Below are positions 1 through 5,763 of a stretch of 9,254 nucleotides of DNA, piece by piece (positions within the stretch are counted from its first letter, which is position 1; every line of letters begins with the position of its first letter). The notes beneath the pieces are model-generated. The model saw nothing but the letters and a program-made list of their open reading frames with translations. It was not told the DNA's origin and made no database searches. This stretch comes from Myxococcota bacterium (GTDB lineage Bacteria > Myxococcota > Polyangia > GCA-2747355 > JAKLHH01). Both the position numbers and the translations under genes were made by a program. The DNA is taken from positions 1-9,254 of the forward strand of contig JAKLHH010000223.1 of assembly GCA_022710245.1 (NCBI GenBank), in the 5' to 3' direction.

Positions 1-450
1 CGCGCCCGCGCCTGCGCGCTGGTCGCCAGCCTCGAGCTCGCCCGCCGCCTGGAGAGCCGCTCGCTGCTGCGCGGCGATCCGATCTCCTGCGCCGAGGACG
101 TCTATCGCCGCCTGCGGCCGCACCTCGCGTCGCTGCAGCAGGAGTGCTTCTGGGTGCTGGCGCTGGACGCCAAGCACCGCGTCCTCGCGGCGCGGCAGGT
201 GGCGCGCGGCAGCGCCACCTCCGTCGAGGTGCACCCGCGCGAGGTCTACCAGCCGCTGGTACGCGAGGCGGCGGCCGCGGTCATCCTCTCGCACAACCAC
301 CCGAGCGGCGACGCGGAGCCGAGCGCGCAGGATCTGCAGCTGACCCGTCGCCTGGCCGAGGCGGGGGAGATCCTCGGCATCCCGGTCCTCGATCACGTGA
401 TCGTCGGCGCCCGCTCGTACGTCAGCCTGGCGGCGCGGGGGCTGCTCTGA
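1..450 (+). CDS. radC: RadC-family JAMM-domain protein, 5' end outside the window
   Basis: Frame 1 is open from the first base to a TGA at 448-450, giving 149 residues that lack the N-terminus. The visible part is a RadC-type JAMM/MPN metalloprotease-like domain. It holds the complete zinc signature HxHx7SxxD, seen as H98-N-H100 (in SHNHPSGD), S108 and D111, with a candidate catalytic Glu at E48 (QQECFWVLALD). The LELARRLE stretch near residues 11-18 matches the linker between the usual N-terminal helix-hairpin-helix part, which would lie upstream, and the JAMM domain. RadC proteins are normally about 220-230 residues, so roughly a third is missing. The family was once linked to DNA repair, but its cellular role is unsettled; the JAMM fold suggests a metal-dependent hydrolase. 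The gene converges on the porin gene with only 28 bp between stop codons. Family assignment is firm; function is not. Confidence 0.93.
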   Translation, partial: RARACALVASLELARRLESRSLLRGDPISCAEDVYRRLRPHLASLQQECFWVLALDAKHRVLAARQVARGSATSVEVHPREVYQPLVREAAAAVILSHNHPSGDAEPSAQDLQLTRRLAEAGEILGIPVLDHVIVGARSYVSLAARGLL

Positions 451-478
451 GCGGGCTGATCCGAGTGGAGGTAGATCT

Positions 479-1576
479 CTAGAGGTAGAGCTGGCTGCCG
501 AGGGTGATGACGGTCGGGGTGCGCCACATCTCGACGCCGGGCTGCTTGACGAAGCCGATGTCGAGCTTGAGGTTGACGCTGTGGCCCATCACCCACCAGG
601 CGAGCCCGCCGTGGATGCCGAGGAGCTGCGCCTTCAGCTCGTCCGCACCGTCGGGCCTGAACCAGTCCACGACCACCATCGGCTCCCAGTTGCCGATGGC
701 GTAGCCGAGATCGAAGAGGAAGCCGATGCCCTTGTCCGGGTTCTTCTCGCCGCCGTAGTAGGCGACGTCGAGCTGCCCCGAGACCCGTCGCTTGTGGCGC
801 AGCGGGAGGTCGAGGAAGACGTCGCCGCCGAAGGCATAGTAGCTGGTGCCCTCGCCGAAGGCCCCCTGCTGCACGTCGAAGGCCGCGCCGACGCTGAGCA
901 GCTTCTTGGCGCCGAGGTAGGTGCCGCCGAAGAAGAACGAGGTGTCCTCGGCGTCGAGGAAGTTGATCCCGATGCGGCCCGAGACCCGCGGCGTGTCCTT
1001 CGGCGTGTTGCCAACGCCGTTGGTCACCGCCACGTGGTAGGCGATCGTCTTCCGCGCGAGGAGCCCGCGCAGCTGCACCCCCATGTCGCGCCAGACCTTG
1101 GTCGAGTCCTTGGGGTACTTGATCAGGTCGGTGTGGTAGTCGAGCGTGTGCAGCGTGGTCGCGCCCTGTCGCGCCTGGTGGATGAAGGGGATGATCAGCA
1201 TCCCCCCGTCGATGACGAACGCCTCGTGCAGGTTCAGGTTGATGAAGGCGTCCTGCATGTAGAAGGTGCTCGTCTTCCAGTCGCCGCCCTTGCCCCAGTT
1301 GGGCTGGTCGGTCTCGGCGAAGAAGCTCACCCACTTGGTCACCTGCCCGCCCAGCATCAGCCGCGCGCGCCGGACGAAGAAGTCGTTCTGGAGCTGCGGC
1401 CTGGCGCCGAGGTCCTGGCGCAGCTGCATCCAGGGCTGCAGGAGCAGGTGGAAGTCGAGGAAGGTGTCGGGCTTCAGCGGGAGCTTGATGCTCCAGGCGT
1501 CGGCGGGCGCGAGGAGCGTGAGGAGGAGGAGGGCGCGCGCGAGGCCGACAGCTCGCACGCCTGGAGCGTGTCTCAT
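479..1576 (-). CDS. Outer-membrane beta-barrel porin, phosphate-selective porin O/P-like
   Basis: A 365-residue protein with a signal peptide (basic start, LARALLLLTLLAP core, likely cleavage near ADA at residue 27). The mature part is rich in alternating aromatic and polar beta-strands. Residues 66-90 (FFVRRARLMLGGQVTKW and onward to FFAETD), 106-131 (FYMQDAFINLNL then GGMLIIPF) and 163-170 (RDMGVQLR) follow the pattern of OprO/OprP-like porins, which form outer-membrane channels for anions or other small solutes. The chain ends LGSQLYL, a plausible last strand, although the terminal residue is Leu rather than the usual Phe. The ATG at 1574-1576 is preceded by AGGTGA at suitable spacing. The gene is transcribed away from the small membrane-protein gene at 1812. 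Substrate cannot be told from sequence; other barrel families of similar length remain possible. Confidence 0.8.
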   Translation of the reverse strand: MRHAPGVRAVGLARALLLLTLLAPADAWSIKLPLKPDTFLDFHLLLQPWMQLRQDLGARPQLQNDFFVRRARLMLGGQVTKWVSFFAETDQPNWGKGGDWKTSTFYMQDAFINLNLHEAFVIDGGMLIIPFIHQARQGATTLHTLDYHTDLIKYPKDSTKVWRDMGVQLRGLLARKTIAYHVAVTNGVGNTPKDTPRVSGRIGINFLDAEDTSFFFGGTYLGAKKLLSVGAAFDVQQGAFGEGTSYYAFGGDVFLDLPLRHKRRVSGQLDVAYYGGEKNPDKGIGFLFDLGYAIGNWEPMVVVDWFRPDGADELKAQLLGIHGGLAWWVMGHSVNLKLDIGFVKQPGVEMWRTPTVITLGSQLYL

Positions 1577-1595
1577 GGCTCACCTGCGTCGCAAG

Positions 1596-1605
1596 ATGAG
1601 CTCAT
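1596..1605. promoter_or_regulatory. 10-bp perfect palindrome upstream of the porin gene, possible operator
   Basis: ATGAGCTCAT is a perfect palindrome 20 bp upstream of the porin start codon. On the minus strand it immediately follows GACAAT, a weak -10-like hexamer with TTCCCT 18 bp further upstream. A repressor bound here would cover the start of the transcript. This is positional inference only; a 10-bp palindrome can occur by chance. Confidence 0.25.
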
Positions 1606-1632
1606 TGTCCCGCGGATCGGCACCGGAAGGGA

Positions 1633-1692
1633 AGTTTCTCCGCAGGGGGAGGGTGTGGGCGAAGGCGCGCCAGCGCCGGGTGAGGAGAAACT
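1633..1692. repeat. Inverted repeat with nested hairpin in the divergent intergenic region
   Basis: AGTTTCTCC at 1633-1641 is matched by its exact reverse complement GGAGAAACT at 1684-1692. Inside the 42-nt interval is a second short stem, GGCGC (1664-1668) with GCGCC (1673-1677). GGGGGAG at 1645-1651 could alternatively pair with CTCCCCC at 1691-1697. The element lies between the divergent porin and small membrane-protein genes, so it may bind a regulator or fold in a leader transcript. No T-run follows either arm, which argues against an intrinsic terminator. Confidence 0.45.
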
Positions 1693-1811
1693 CCCCCGGA
1701 GGGCGTCTTCGAAGGCCTCCCGTCTTCCAGCGCGGATCCGGGCGCCGCGCCGGCGAGGATGTTGCTCCGGTGAGCGGCCGCGCGTACCGTCGACCACCGG
1801 GAGAGAGGGCC

Positions 1812-2210
1812 ATGAAGCCGCCGCTCCGTCCGGCGCGTTCCACTGTCGCGTTCGCGTTCGCGTTCGCGCTCGCGCTCGTGCCTGTGCTGCTCGCGCCGAC
1901 GCTGGCGCGCGCCGAGATCTGTGACAAGGTCGACCCGCTCCATGGCTGGGCGTTCCTCGTGCCCGCCCTCGGCCTGGGGGCGCTTGGCTGCTGGGCCGTG
2001 CGCTGGCGCCGCTGGCTGATCGCGCTCTTCCTGCCAGTGTCCGCAGCGCCCGCTGCGATGATCGACTTCGGGGTCTGGAGCCTCGCCAGCCGGGAGGGGT
2101 GCCTCGCCGGCCTGGTCGGCCCGGCGGTGGCCTGCTCGCTCGCGATCCTGCTGCCGACGCTGGCCGGTCTGGCCCTCCGCCGCTCCCCGGCTCGCGCTGC
2201 GCGCGCGTGA
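1812..2210 (+). CDS. Small exported/membrane protein, unknown family
   Basis: A 132-residue protein that I do not recognise. The ATG at 1812 is preceded by a purine-rich GGGAGAGAGGG. Residues 1-34 look like a signal peptide: a positively charged start, a hydrophobic core AFAFAFALALVPVLLAP, and likely cleavage after ARA. The remainder has three hydrophobic stretches at about 46-63, 68-84 and 98-121, separated by a basic RWRRW loop and a short polar loop. It ends in a basic tail (RRSPARAARA). Cysteines occur at 37, 60, 97 and 108. The protein is probably a small integral inner-membrane protein. The hydrophobic core of the signal peptide is encoded by a tandem hexanucleotide repeat. It is divergent from the porin gene and 188 bp upstream of the oxidoreductase gene. 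No function can be inferred. Confidence 0.7.
   Translation: MKPPLRPARSTVAFAFAFALALVPVLLAPTLARAEICDKVDPLHGWAFLVPALGLGALGCWAVRWRRWLIALFLPVSAAPAAMIDFGVWSLASREGCLAGLVGPAVACSLAILLPTLAGLALRRSPARAARA
1848..1877 (+). repeat. In-frame hexanucleotide tandem repeat in a signal peptide
   Basis: Three copies of GCGTTC (1848-1865) followed by two copies of the variant GCGCTC (1866-1877) encode AFAFAF then ALAL, residues 13-22 of the small membrane protein. A six-base unit keeps the frame, so copy-number change would lengthen or shorten the hydrophobic core by two residues per unit. Confidence 0.85.
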
Positions 2211-2262
2211 CCGCGCCCTCCCCGACTCCGCGCGTAGTCCTTGGAGTGGACTCGGGGTCCCG

Positions 2263-2327
2263 GGGGTCCCGGCAGGATCGCTCACTGAGCCGCTGACGCC
2301 ACTTTCCCGCAGCTGGGGTCCCGGCAG
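2263..2327 (+). repeat. 13-bp direct repeat upstream of the oxidoreductase gene
   Basis: GGGGTCCCGGCAG occurs exactly at 2263-2275 and again at 2315-2327. The copies are 52 bp apart, close to five helical turns. A third, shorter copy (GGGGTCCCGG) overlaps the first by one base at 2254-2263. The second copy ends five bases before a TTGACA at 2333. Direct repeats on the same helix face next to a promoter-like element could be activator or repressor sites, but no regulator gene is visible nearby. Confidence 0.5.
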
Positions 2328-2332
2328 CCGCG

Positions 2333-2361
2333 TTGACACGCGCAGCCGGCGGCAGTAAGGA
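2333..2361 (+). promoter_or_regulatory. Tentative promoter for the Gfo/Idh/MocA gene
   Basis: A perfect -35 hexamer TTGACA sits at 2333-2338. The best-placed -10 candidate, 17 bp downstream, is TAAGGA at 2356-2361, which matches the consensus poorly. If used, transcription would begin about 30 bp upstream of the start codon. The call rests mainly on the -35 element and its position in the gap before the gene. Confidence 0.25.
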
Positions 2362-2368
2362 GGCAGGC

Positions 2369-2380
2369 GACCCCAGGGTC
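2369..2380. promoter_or_regulatory. Small palindrome between the putative promoter and the start codon
   Basis: GACCC-CA-GGGTC is an inverted repeat with 5-bp arms and a 2-bp centre. It lies just downstream of the TTGACA element and 5 bp before the ribosome-binding site AGAAGGAG (2386-2393). It could be an operator; the arms are short, so chance is not excluded. Confidence 0.25.
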
Positions 2381-2398
2381 GCAGCAGAAGGAGCAGCG

Positions 2399-3433
2399 AT
2401 GCGAGGAGCCATCATCGGATTCGGCGTGATCGCCTCGACCGGGCACGCGCCCGCCTACCTGAAGATGCCGGAGCACCAGATCCTGGCCGTGGCCGACCCG
2501 GTGCCCGCGCGCCGCCGCGCCGCCGAGGCGCTGATCCCCGGCGTGCGGACCTTCGCCAGCCACGAGGAGCTCCTCGCCGCCGGGCTCCCGCTCGACTTCG
2601 TCGACATCGCCACCCCGCCGAAGTGGCACCTCGAGCTCGCGCTCGCGGCCGCCCGCCGCGGCCTGCACGTCCTCTGCGAGAAGCCGATCACCTGCACGCT
2701 CGCCGAGGCGCAGCAGATGCTGCTCGCGGCGCGCGACCACCGCGTCACCATCTTCCCCTGCCACAACTACAAGCACGCGCCGGTGGTGAAGGAGATGCGG
2801 GCGGCGATCGAGTCCGGCCGCATCGGCGCGGTCCGCTCGGCGACGCTGACCACCTTCCGCACCACCAACGCCAAGGGCACCCCCGACTGGAACGTCGACT
2901 GGCGGCGCTGGAAGGAGATCGCGGGCGGCGGCATCGTGATGGACCACGGCAGCCACACGGCCTACCTCACCTTCATGTTCTTCGGCGGCCAGCCGCCGCG
3001 CGGAGTCGCGGCGCGCACCTTCGCCCTCGACGAGGGCTACGACACCGAGGACAACTGCTGCGGCGTCCTCCGCTTCGACCACGGCTTCGCGCAGCTCCAC
3101 CTCTCCTGGACCGCCGGCGTGCGCAAGGTGATCTACGCGCTGCAGGGGAGCCAGGGCGCCGTCGTCGTCGACGAGGACGACGCGCAGCTCTTCAGCGGCG
3201 GCCGCGGCGAGCGCAAGACCATCGTCTCCAAGTTCGACGACGCCTCGCACACCGAGTGGTTCACCTCGATGTTCGATCAGTTCGCCGGCGACGTCCGCGC
3301 CGGCCGCCACGTGACCTCGGAGCTGAAGGAGTCCTACTGGTGCATCGCCACCATCGAGGCGATCTACCGCTCCGCCGAGGCGCGCGGCGTGGAGGTGGAG
3401 GTGGCCTCCGACCTGGGCTTCCTCGAGCGCTAG
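2399..3433 (+). CDS. Gfo/Idh/MocA-family NAD(P)-dependent oxidoreductase
   Basis: A 344-residue protein of the usual length for this family, which oxidises or reduces sugars, inositols and related polyols using NAD(P). The N-terminal Rossmann fold begins with GAIIGFGVIA (residues 3-12, the GxGxxA dinucleotide loop). The family motif EKP is at 94-96 (VLCEKPIT) and supplies the conserved Lys. GGGIVMDHGSH (177-186) contributes the Asp and His typical of the active site. The ATG at 2399 was chosen over an upstream in-frame ATG at 2333 because AGAAGGAG lies 5 bp before it and the Rossmann strand begins directly after. No signal peptide is seen, so it is likely cytoplasmic. The substrate cannot be read from sequence, and no sugar-pathway genes adjoin it. 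It converges on the PASTA gene with a 49-bp gap. Confidence 0.92.
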   Translation: MRGAIIGFGVIASTGHAPAYLKMPEHQILAVADPVPARRRAAEALIPGVRTFASHEELLAAGLPLDFVDIATPPKWHLELALAAARRGLHVLCEKPITCTLAEAQQMLLAARDHRVTIFPCHNYKHAPVVKEMRAAIESGRIGAVRSATLTTFRTTNAKGTPDWNVDWRRWKEIAGGGIVMDHGSHTAYLTFMFFGGQPPRGVAARTFALDEGYDTEDNCCGVLRFDHGFAQLHLSWTAGVRKVIYALQGSQGAVVVDEDDAQLFSGGRGERKTIVSKFDDASHTEWFTSMFDQFAGDVRAGRHVTSELKESYWCIATIEAIYRSAEARGVEVEVASDLGFLER

Positions 3434-3482
3434 GCGCCCCCAGGTGAGGCGAGGCGAGAGGAGCGGCGCTACCCGAGCACTG

Positions 3483-4034
3483 CTAGCGCGGCGCCGCGCG
3501 CGCGACGACCAGGTCGACCGCCGCCCCCGGCCCCAGGCTGCTCCCCGCCGGAGGCTCGCTGGCGAGGACGACGCCGTCGGCGACGCCTGGCTCGGCGCGG
3601 TGGCGCACGTGGCCGGCCCGCAGCCCGAGCTGGCCCAGGCGCGCCAGCGCCTGCTCGACGGGCAGCCCCACCAGCGGCGGCAGCGTCGAGAGGAGCCCGC
3701 GCGAGAGGGTGAGCTGCACCCGGGTCCCCGGGCTCACCCGCGCGCCGGCGAGCGGCAGCTGGCGCGCGACCTCGCCCGCCTTCACCACCGGGTCAGGCAC
3801 GGAGCCGACCACCTCCACGGTGAGCTTGGCCCCCTCGGCGAGGAGGCGCGCCTCGCGCTCGGGGCGGCCCACCAGCTCGGGGACGGTGGTCGGGGCCGGC
3901 TCTGCTGGACGCGTCGCCAGGTGGAGCAGCGCCGCCGTGCCAGCAGAGACCAGCACGGCGACCACGATGACCAGGGAGGCGGGTGTGCGCCGGACCGGCC
4001 AGTCGCTATAATCGTCTGCGTGCTCGTAGCTCAC
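3483..4034 (-). CDS. Membrane-anchored two-PASTA-domain protein without kinase
   Basis: A 183-residue protein. Residues 1-18 are a short polar, probably cytoplasmic, N-terminus. Residues 19-40 (ASLVIVVAVLVSAGTAALLHLA) form one membrane segment, followed by a Pro-rich linker. PASTA domain 1 spans about 51-111 (VPELVGRPEREA to VQLTLSRG). PASTA domain 2 spans about 115-178 (LPPLVGLPVEQALARL to VVLASEPPAGSSLGPGAAVDLVVA). PASTA domains bind muropeptides or beta-lactam-like ligands in penicillin-binding proteins and Ser/Thr kinases. Here they occur alone on a membrane anchor, so the role is open: a cell-wall sensor or a partner of division or peptidoglycan enzymes. The start is GTG (complement of 4032-4034), with an in-frame TAG 12 bp upstream limiting the N-terminus and only a weak AGGTAG as ribosome-binding site. 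It is divergent from the DUF3467 gene, 68 bp apart. Confidence 0.85.
   Translation of the reverse strand: MSYEHADDYSDWPVRRTPASLVIVVAVLVSAGTAALLHLATRPAEPAPTTVPELVGRPEREARLLAEGAKLTVEVVGSVPDPVVKAGEVARQLPLAGARVSPGTRVQLTLSRGLLSTLPPLVGLPVEQALARLGQLGLRAGHVRHRAEPGVADGVVLASEPPAGSSLGPGAAVDLVVARAAPR
4007..4012 (+). promoter_or_regulatory. TATAAT -10 element, possible promoter of the DUF3467 gene
   Basis: A perfect TATAAT reads rightward at 4007-4012, inside the first codons of the oppositely oriented PASTA gene and 90 bp before the DUF3467 start. No good TTGACA-like hexamer lies 16-18 bp upstream. AT-rich hexamers are rare in this GC-rich window, which gives the match some weight. Confidence 0.35.
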
Positions 4035-4102
4035 GCCGGCATTCTACCTGGCGTGAGCACGGCTCGCCATCACGGGGCCCTCGCCCCGAGGACGGAGCAT
4101 CG

Positions 4103-4381
4103 ATGGACGCACCCAACCAGCTGAGGTTCACCGACCCGATGGGCAACGCCCCGGGCCGCTTCTGCACGCTGATCAACATCGGCCACACGCCGGAGTTCTT
4201 CGCGCTCGACATGCGCTCGGTGACCCCCGAGGGCGAGGCCTGCCTGCTCGGCCGCTACTTCCTGACGCCGCAGCACGCGAAGCGGCTGCTCCTCGCGCTG
4301 ACCGAGCACATGGCGGGGTTCGAGAAGGAGTTCGGCACCATCACCGCCGGACAGCCCCCGGCCGAGGAAGGCCAGAACTGA
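4103..4381 (+). CDS. DUF3467 family protein
   Basis: A 92-residue protein matching the small family DUF3467. The hallmarks are an opening strand with an INIGHTPEFFALDM-like stretch (residues 25-37), then a strand leading into LTPQHAKRLLLALTEHM (54-70) and a closing KEFGTI (75-80). The family is widespread in bacteria and has no established function; its beta-strands plus helix suggest a small compact cytoplasmic fold. The ATG at 4103 has CGGAG 5 bp upstream. An upstream in-frame start at 3983 would add 40 residues of non-conserved sequence overlapping the PASTA gene on the other strand, so I rejected it. The Rsm22-like gene follows in the same direction after 71 bp without an obvious terminator, so the two may be co-transcribed. 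Confidence 0.87.
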   Translation: MDAPNQLRFTDPMGNAPGRFCTLINIGHTPEFFALDMRSVTPEGEACLLGRYFLTPQHAKRLLLALTEHMAGFEKEFGTITAGQPPAEEGQN

Positions 4382-4452
4382 GGTCGTTCGTCGCCTCGCC
4401 TTCTCTTCTCATGACCGGCTGACCCCTCGCGTGGTCGGAGGCCGGAGGTCCC

Positions 4453-5664
4453 GTGGAGCACGAGAGCATCGCCCGCATCGAGGCCGCCGCCTGGCAGGTG
4501 GCGCGCCGGCGCTTTCCCCCTGCCGCGCTTCGACCCGGCGAGCTCGCCGCCGCCGCCGCGGAGCTCTCGCGGCTCTACACGCGCGAGCGCGACGGCGCGG
4601 GCTTCGTGCCCGCCGCGGCCGGCGCCGAGCTGCTGCCGGCGCGCTTGCTCTTCTTCACCCTGGCGGACCTGCCGAAGGCGGCGCTGGTGATCCGTGAGCT
4701 GCTCGGGCGCGGCGCGCTGGCCGGCGAGCAGCTGCGCGTCCTCGACGCGGGCGCCGGCTGCGGCGCGATGACCCTCGGGCTCCTCGCCGCGCTCGCCAGC
4801 GCCGGGCAGGCCTCACGCCCGCTGGCGGCCCTCGCCGTGGACCGCGACGAGGCGGCGCTCGAGCTCCTCGCGGAGCTCGCCCGCACGCTGGCGAGCGAGG
4901 GCCTCGCGCCGCGGCTCGCGCTCGCCACGCGGCGCGCGGACCTGGCGCGCGAGCTCCCCGCCCCGGGCCCCTGCGAGCTGGTGCTCGCGGGGAGCCTGCT
5001 CAACGAGCTCCCCGCGGAGCGCGCCGGCGCCCTCGCGCGCGAGCTCCTCGCGCGGCTCACGCCGGACGGACGCCTGGTCCTGGTCGAGCCGGCGCTGCGC
5101 GAGACGAGCCGCGCGCTCCACCGGCTGCGCGACTCGCTGCTCCTCGAGGGGGCGACCGTCTTCGCGCCTTGCACGCACGGCCGCCCCTGCCCGGCGCTCG
5201 CCGGCGACGATGACTGGTGCCACGAGGGCCGCGTCTGGCAGCCCCCGCCGGAGCTGCGGCAGCTCGCCCACCTCGCCGGCCTGCGCCGGCGCGACCTGCG
5301 CTGGTCCTACCTCACGCTGGGCCGCGACGGGGCGAGCGTGGCGCCGCGGCCAGGCGCGCTGCGCGCCGTCAGCGAGCTGCTCGTCTCCAAGGGCAAGCGC
5401 GAGCTCTTCGTCTGCGGTGAGGGCGGCCGCTGCCGGGCGGTGCTGCTGCAGCGCCACCGCTCGCCGGACAACGAGCCCTTCCGCCACACGGACCGCGGTC
5501 GGCTGCTCTGGATCGAGGGGGCGGAGCGGCGGGAGCGCGAGCTGCGCCTCGACGATCGCAGCCGCGTCGACGTGATCGATCCGGTCGACGTGATCGATCC
5601 GGTCGACGTGATCGATCCGGTCGACGTGATCGATCACGTCGACGTGATCGATCCGTCGACGTGA
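4453..5664 (+). CDS. Rsm22-family methyltransferase-like ribosome-assembly protein
   Basis: A 403-residue protein of the Rsm22/METTL17 family, which acts in small-ribosomal-subunit assembly (best known in mitochondria). A helical N-terminus (1-90) precedes a SAM-binding motif VLDAGAGCGA (97-106), an acidic loop VDRDEAALELL (129-139), and the later strand GRLVLVEPA (206-214). The family's cysteine cluster is present: C240 and C246 in APCTHGRPCP, C256 in DDWCHEGR, and a fourth Cys at 321 in FVCGEGG. Four such cysteines bind an Fe-S cluster in METTL17. The start is GTG with GGAGG 4 bp upstream. The natural chain probably ends near RVDVID (371-376); after this, VDVIDP-type units are repeated to residue 401, followed by ST. 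The tail comes from an 18-bp DNA minisatellite, and the stop arises where one unit is a base short. Confidence 0.88.
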   Translation: MEHESIARIEAAAWQVARRRFPPAALRPGELAAAAAELSRLYTRERDGAGFVPAAAGAELLPARLLFFTLADLPKAALVIRELLGRGALAGEQLRVLDAGAGCGAMTLGLLAALASAGQASRPLAALAVDRDEAALELLAELARTLASEGLAPRLALATRRADLARELPAPGPCELVLAGSLLNELPAERAGALARELLARLTPDGRLVLVEPALRETSRALHRLRDSLLLEGATVFAPCTHGRPCPALAGDDDWCHEGRVWQPPPELRQLAHLAGLRRRDLRWSYLTLGRDGASVAPRPGALRAVSELLVSKGKRELFVCGEGGRCRAVLLQRHRSPDNEPFRHTDRGRLLWIEGAERRERELRLDDRSRVDVIDPVDVIDPVDVIDPVDVIDHVDVIDPST

Positions 5665-5681
5665 TCGATCACGTCGACGTC
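5566..5681. repeat. 18-bp palindromic minisatellite spanning the end of the Rsm22-family gene
   Basis: Six units begin at 5566, 5584, 5602, 5620, 5638 and 5655, with a partial seventh at 5673. The unit is GTCGACGTGATCGATCCG; in units 4 and 6 the last three bases are CAC. Unit 5 is 17 bp because one G is lost at the junction. Since GTCGAC and ATCGAT are self-complementary, the CAC units create long perfect palindromes: 24 bp at 5620-5643, 26 bp at 5628-5653 and 26 bp at 5654-5679. The array lies between convergent genes, partly inside the Rsm22-family coding region and partly in the gap. It could form hairpins in either transcript, bind a protein, or simply be an expanding satellite. No T-run follows it. 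Confidence 0.95.
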
Positions 5682-5763
5682 GAGACCTGGAGGACCTCCA
5701 GAGCCCCCGGCCAGCGGGTGCAATGCACATCTCGCGCGGGAGGGGTGAGGAGAGTGCTCGGGG

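Noticed and set aside
451..490. Short direct repeat GAGGTAGA and CTCTAGAG palindrome between convergent radC and porin ends
   Set aside because: Too short and without a T-run to call a terminator.
581..1924. 447-codon plus-strand frame over the porin gene
   Set aside because: Low-complexity Val/Glu/Arg shadow of the porin, whose signal peptide and barrel motifs clearly read on the minus strand.
2333..2398. Longer N-terminus for the oxidoreductase from the ATG at 2333
   Set aside because: The extra 22 residues precede the Rossmann strand, lack family similarity, and the ATG at 2399 has a much better ribosome-binding site.
5566..5681. CRISPR array
   Set aside because: Units are contiguous with no unique spacers, so this is a tandem minisatellite.
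5566..5681. Centromere-like parS cluster
   Set aside because: The unit does not resemble the TGTTTCACGTGAAACA parS sequence, and no parA or parB is nearby.
4813..5730. 305-codon minus-strand frame opposite the Rsm22-family gene, containing HVDRID repeats
   Set aside because: The opposite strand has the SAM motif and cysteine cluster. The minus-strand frame is open because of codon bias, and the repeat is palindromic so it reads on both strands.
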